Shown piece after piece: positions 61,281 to 64,000 of a stretch of DNA of 64,000 nucleotides. The position numbers and the translations under genes were made by a program. The notes beneath the pieces are model-generated. The model worked only from the letters and a program-made list of their open reading frames with translations, was not told the origin of the DNA and did no database searches. The stretch comes from Schlesneria paludicola DSM 18645 (lineage in GTDB: Bacteria; Planctomycetota; Planctomycetia; Planctomycetales; Planctomycetaceae). The stretch spans positions 1,804,075 to 1,868,074 of the forward strand of contig NZ_JH636434.1 in the NCBI RefSeq assembly GCF_000255655.1. Reading direction: 5' to 3'. Position 1 is the first letter of the stretch; the number at the start of each line of letters is the position of its first letter.

Positions 61281-62531
61281 TCACTTCGCAGGGGGTTGGG
61301 GCAAGAGAGCGGCGAGTTGATCTGCGGGTGTGGCAGGAAGGCGGTTGAGAATGTCTTTCAGCCATATCCAGGGATTGATGCCGAATTGATGGCAAGTGGC
61401 CGTGAAGCTGGAAAGGATTGCCAAGCGACGTCCGCCGTCATCGCTGCCGAAGAAGAGTCAGTTCTTGCGACCGATAGCGTATGGTTTGACCACGCGTACG
61501 GCGAGATTATTGTCGATTGCGAGTGCACCATCTGTGACATAAGTGTTCAGCGCACCCCACTGATTGCGAGCATAGGTGACAGCTTCTCCCAGTGGGCTCT
61601 TGGGGAGGGCGCTCATGGCCAGTTGATCGAGCCAGTCTTTGAGCGATGCGAGCAACGGAATGGATTTGTCCTGGCGCAATGATCGGCGCGCAGCGACTTC
61701 AACTTCTTTCGCTTCGTGCTCGATGGCATACAATTGTTTGATTCGCACGACAGCTTCTTGCGCTTCGCGCAGACCCGTCTTCTGGGCGTCAACGAACTTT
61801 CGCCGCGCATGCGCCCAGCAGCCGACCTCAATGATTGCTCCGTTCGACCTTCGAAACAGTTCGTCATACCCGGCATATGCGTCGCACTGCAAAAAGCCCT
61901 GATATCCCTGCAAGAACGCGAGCGGTCCATCGCGGCTACGGTCTGCCGTCGCATCGTACACGGTGCCATGTTTCGAGACATAAGCCCAGATACGGCCGGT
62001 GCGGCAATGCGAGCGACCGGGATCCTGTACCGGAACCGGCGTATCATCGGTGTTCACAATGTTCGCTGCCAGCACTTGATCCTTGAGGCGTTGCCACAGC
62101 GGGGTCAGCACTTCGGCCGCCTCGGCGAGCCAGCCACATAAGGTCGAACGCGCAATCGGGAAACCCTGCCGAGCGTAACGCTGTTCCTGTCGATACAGCG
62201 GCAGATGATCGACCAGTTTCGAGACGATGACATCGGCAACGAGTCCCGGTGCCGCCTTGGACTTTGGCAACGCCTCAGGCGGCAATTCGGCGATCTTCAT
62301 TTCATCAGGTTGATCACTCCCCGGGAAACGCACCACGTACTTGGGACGCACGATCCGGCGGACGAACAGAGATGATGGTGTATAATCGAGCTTCTCGCTG
62401 ATCTCTTCACCGATCATTTTCCAGATGCCACCCGTCGCTTGCTTCACGGACTCAGGGACATCGATGATTTCGGTCTCGCGGTTCCATCCGGCATGATAAC
62501 TTAAACCCATCATCCCCGCCGAAGGTGTCAC
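61281..62531 (-). pseudogene. tnpC: IS66 transposase TnpC, with nonsense codon and short N-terminus
   Basis: The frame opens at GTG 62531, overlapping the tnpB stop (GTGA), and matches IS66 transposase from RIVRPKYVVRFPG through the catalytic region (NTDDTPVPVQDPG, CDAYAGYDELF, VGCWAHARRKFVDA). At 61460-61458 the conserved Trp of GRKNW is TGA; the same frame then continues for 58 codons (LFFGSDDGGRRLA, INPWIWLKDIL) to a TGA at 61281. So a single Trp-to-stop change splits it. The N-terminal helical region of normal TnpC (~500 residues) is missing. Confidence 0.85.
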
Positions 62532-62902
62532 GAAATTGGACCCGTGGCGGAAAATTGTTCCGATTTGCCATATCGCGGGCGACGTTTTGCATTGAGTGCG
62601 ACCCCGCCCAGAATGAGAGATAACTCGGTGGCCGTGATCGAAACTCCCGTGGCGTCGCCGATGACTTTGGGAAACTCGAAGGTTCCTTACTCGAGCCGCT
62701 TCTGCCAGACAGCGTATCCATCACGATCCCAATAAAGAATCTTCAGCCGATTCCCTTGCTTGCCGCGAAAGACGAACCATGTGCCCGACAAGAGATCGCC
62801 CTGCAGATGCTCCCACTCCAGGGCTGCAAGCGTGTCGAAACTCTTCCGCATATCCGTTGGTGTCAGGCAAAGATAGACCTTCGTCCCAGAGAAGTTCAGC
62901 AT
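62528..62902 (-). pseudogene. tnpB: IS66 TnpB with premature stop
   Basis: Starts MLNFSGTKVYLCLTPTDMRK and runs through VFRGKQGNRLKILYWDRDG and WQKRLE, all diagnostic for IS66 Orf2. At 62689-62687 the frame has TAA, after which it continues with GTFEFPKVIGDATG and ITATELSLILGGV, the expected C-terminal half, to a TGA at 62528. In homologues the stop position is Gln, Lys or Glu; a C-to-T change in CAA would explain it. Confidence 0.82.
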
Positions 62903-63246
62903 GATGGCTCCTCGCTGGCAGACGCCTTCAAGGCCGCAAACAGGGACGCCAGGGCAGAGACTTCACAGGCCGCCAGACAGACCACGTGTCCCGAAGGACA
63001 GCGGACCTCTGCGGATACCGTCGCCTCGGGCAACAGCGTCACGGGAATAAATGTCGGCGGGACACACGGCGTTTTCGACGACGCCTCGTCGCGTAAACGA
63101 AGCTCCCGCTTCCAAGAATAAAATGTTGGCTCCGCCAACTCCTACCGGCCACAAAACTCGCGGATACTAAAGCCACTTGCCTGATACTGCGCGATTTGTG
63201 CACGCCACTGACGCTCCAGCGTCAGGTCTTTTTGTCTTCGCAACAT
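62896..63246 (-). pseudogene. tnpA: IS66 TnpA with amber stop
   Basis: From ATG 63246 (AAGGAG upstream) the frame reads MLRRQKDLTLERQWRAQIA, then YQASGFSIREFCGR, a TAG (63141-63139) and, in the same frame, ELAEPTFYSWKRELRLRD, the standard IS66 OrfA layout in which REFC..hgl.e.tFYsWkReL is continuous. A CAG-to-TAG transition explains the break. The remaining 80-codon frame overlaps tnpB by seven bases. Confidence 0.82.
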
Positions 63247-63545
63247 TCGTAGCTCCTTGATGGAAACCCACCAAGGTTAACAACCACCGCAAGAAGGCAT
63301 TTCACCGTACGGACACTTCCGTTGCCTCGGGATCAGATAATCAACCACAGGTTCGCACGCGCGGCGGAAGGGGCAGAGGAATTACGACCGACGCTGACGA
63401 CGAGGAGAATCAACACCACGGGCTGGGAAAACATTATCTGCTTCTCACCGGCTTGACAATCCCTTCTTCATAGATGTCCCCGTGGTGGTCGTGGCATCTC
63501 AGAAATCAGCCCATCGCTTCGAAATCAAAGAGTCCTGACCCCGTT

Positions 63546-64000
63546 GTTTTGCCCGCAAACGTATTTCTTCACTATGTTCTGGATCTGTGGGTGGCCGCAT
63601 GGCGAAAGCGCCATGCGGTGGGAGAAGTCATCATCGTGCGTTATGCCGACGATTTCGTTCTCGGTTTCCAAGAGGAGATCGATGCAAAATGCTGCCTCGG
63701 AGCACTCAAGGAACGGTTTGCCAAGTTTCACTTGGAACTGCACCCCGAGAAGACGCGTCTGCTTGAGTTCGGTCGCTTTGCGGCTGAACGACGATCAAAA
63801 CGCGGCGAAGGTCCTCCTGAGACATTCGATTTTCTGGGATTCACGCACATCAGCGGGAAAACCAGCAAGGGCGATTTCACCATCCGCCGCATCTCGGCGT
63901 TAAAGAAGCTCAAAGGCAAGCTCATCGAACTGAAAGACAAGCTGAAACGAATGGTTCACTGGGATCTGGCGGAAGTCGGCTCCTGGTTGTCGAGTGTCTA
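63546..64000 (+). pseudogene. group II intron reverse transcriptase/maturase fragment (runs off right edge)
   Basis: The frame encodes ANVFLHYVLDLWVAAW, RYADDFVLGFQ (the YADD catalytic box) and LELHPEKTRLLEFGRFAA followed by FDFLGFTHISG, all typical of group II intron-encoded proteins of the bacterial C/D type. The N-terminal fingers (RT motifs 1-4) are absent: upstream of ~63546 the frame is open but unrelated. The C-terminal side continues beyond the window. Probably a 5'-truncated copy; whether the intron RNA domains are present cannot be seen. Confidence 0.75.

Larger units (their letters stand above)
61229..63316 (-). mobile_element. IS66-family insertion sequence, inactivated
   Basis: About 2.1 kb with the IS66 gene set tnpA-tnpB-tnpC on the minus strand. 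Candidate terminal inverted repeats are GTGTCCGTTCGGCGG (from 61229) and GTGTCCGTACGGTGA (complement of 63302-63316), 12 of 15 matching. No 8-bp target duplication is evident. Each of the three genes contains an in-frame stop codon, and the tnpC product lacks the usual N-terminal ~100 residues, so the element should be immobile without help in trans. Confidence 0.8.

Noticed and set aside
61458..63246. Recoding or stop-codon suppression as normal IS66 expression
   Set aside because: Three different stop codons at three unrelated positions make a shared recoding signal unlikely; no slippery sequence or conserved structure is seen. Mutation is simpler.
61221..63324. 8-bp target-site duplication of the IS66 element
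   Set aside because: The bases outside the two candidate inverted repeats do not match, so no duplication can be claimed.

Overview
The window comes from a member of the Planctomycetota. The evidence is a DUF1559 pseudopilin-like protein, a 1,040-residue cytochrome/DUF1549/DUF1553 protein of the kind found in large numbers in these genomes, a DUF4198/kelch surface protein, a DUF3386-like protein, and weakly conserved ribosome binding sites. No species can be named from the sequence alone.

Layout. (1) 1-22,800 is ordinary chromosome: envelope and secreted proteins, carA, ndk, an SDR oxidoreductase, an amidase, the partial Flp/Tad pilus locus (flp, prepilin peptidase, cpaB, secretin, cpaE and a TPR lipoprotein) and riboflavin synthase. 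(2) 22,803-39,507 is an integrated element in the anticodon region of tRNA-Ser(CGA). It is bounded by a 42-bp direct repeat and carries a tyrosine integrase, two small HTH proteins, a primase-helicase, an iteron-rich candidate origin, a P27-type small terminase, a prohead protease and small coiled-coil proteins, but no portal, major capsid or large terminase. It looks like a phage satellite. Its cargo includes a HEPN-domain protein, a two-gene membrane cassette, a nucleotidyltransferase operon and a candidate ~110-nt structured RNA. (3) 39,674-43,700, just downstream of the intact tRNA, holds three recombinase genes in a row: one tyrosine recombinase, one decayed serine recombinase and one intact large serine recombinase. 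(4) 43,700-61,200 is an accessory and defence island: decayed gene remnants, an XRE-deoxyribosyltransferase-like fusion, a second HEPN protein, a glycine-zipper membrane protein whose gene holds a 4 x 16-bp tandem repeat, EVE-HNH and HNH nucleases, a collapsed methyltransferase/Z1/AbiEii cluster, and a complete type III CBASS operon with a divergent CapH/CapP-like regulator-protease pair. (5) 61,229-64,000 holds an IS66-family element in which all three genes carry in-frame stop codons, then a group II intron reverse transcriptase fragment running off the end.

How it fits together. The tRNA-Ser gene acts as an integration hotspot. The element on its left has replaced the 5' half and promoter of the tRNA, and recombinase and defence cargo has accumulated on its right. 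The CBASS operon appears intact: Trip13-like ATPase, small accessory protein, HORMA protein, CD-NTase and a NucC-like nuclease, with tight or overlapping joins, and a repeated TGTTTACT motif in the divergent promoter region. The neighbouring Dcm-Z1-AbiEii block looks like the scar of at least two deletions. The least described objects are the planctomycete satellite with its iterons and small RNA, and the phase-variable membrane protein.
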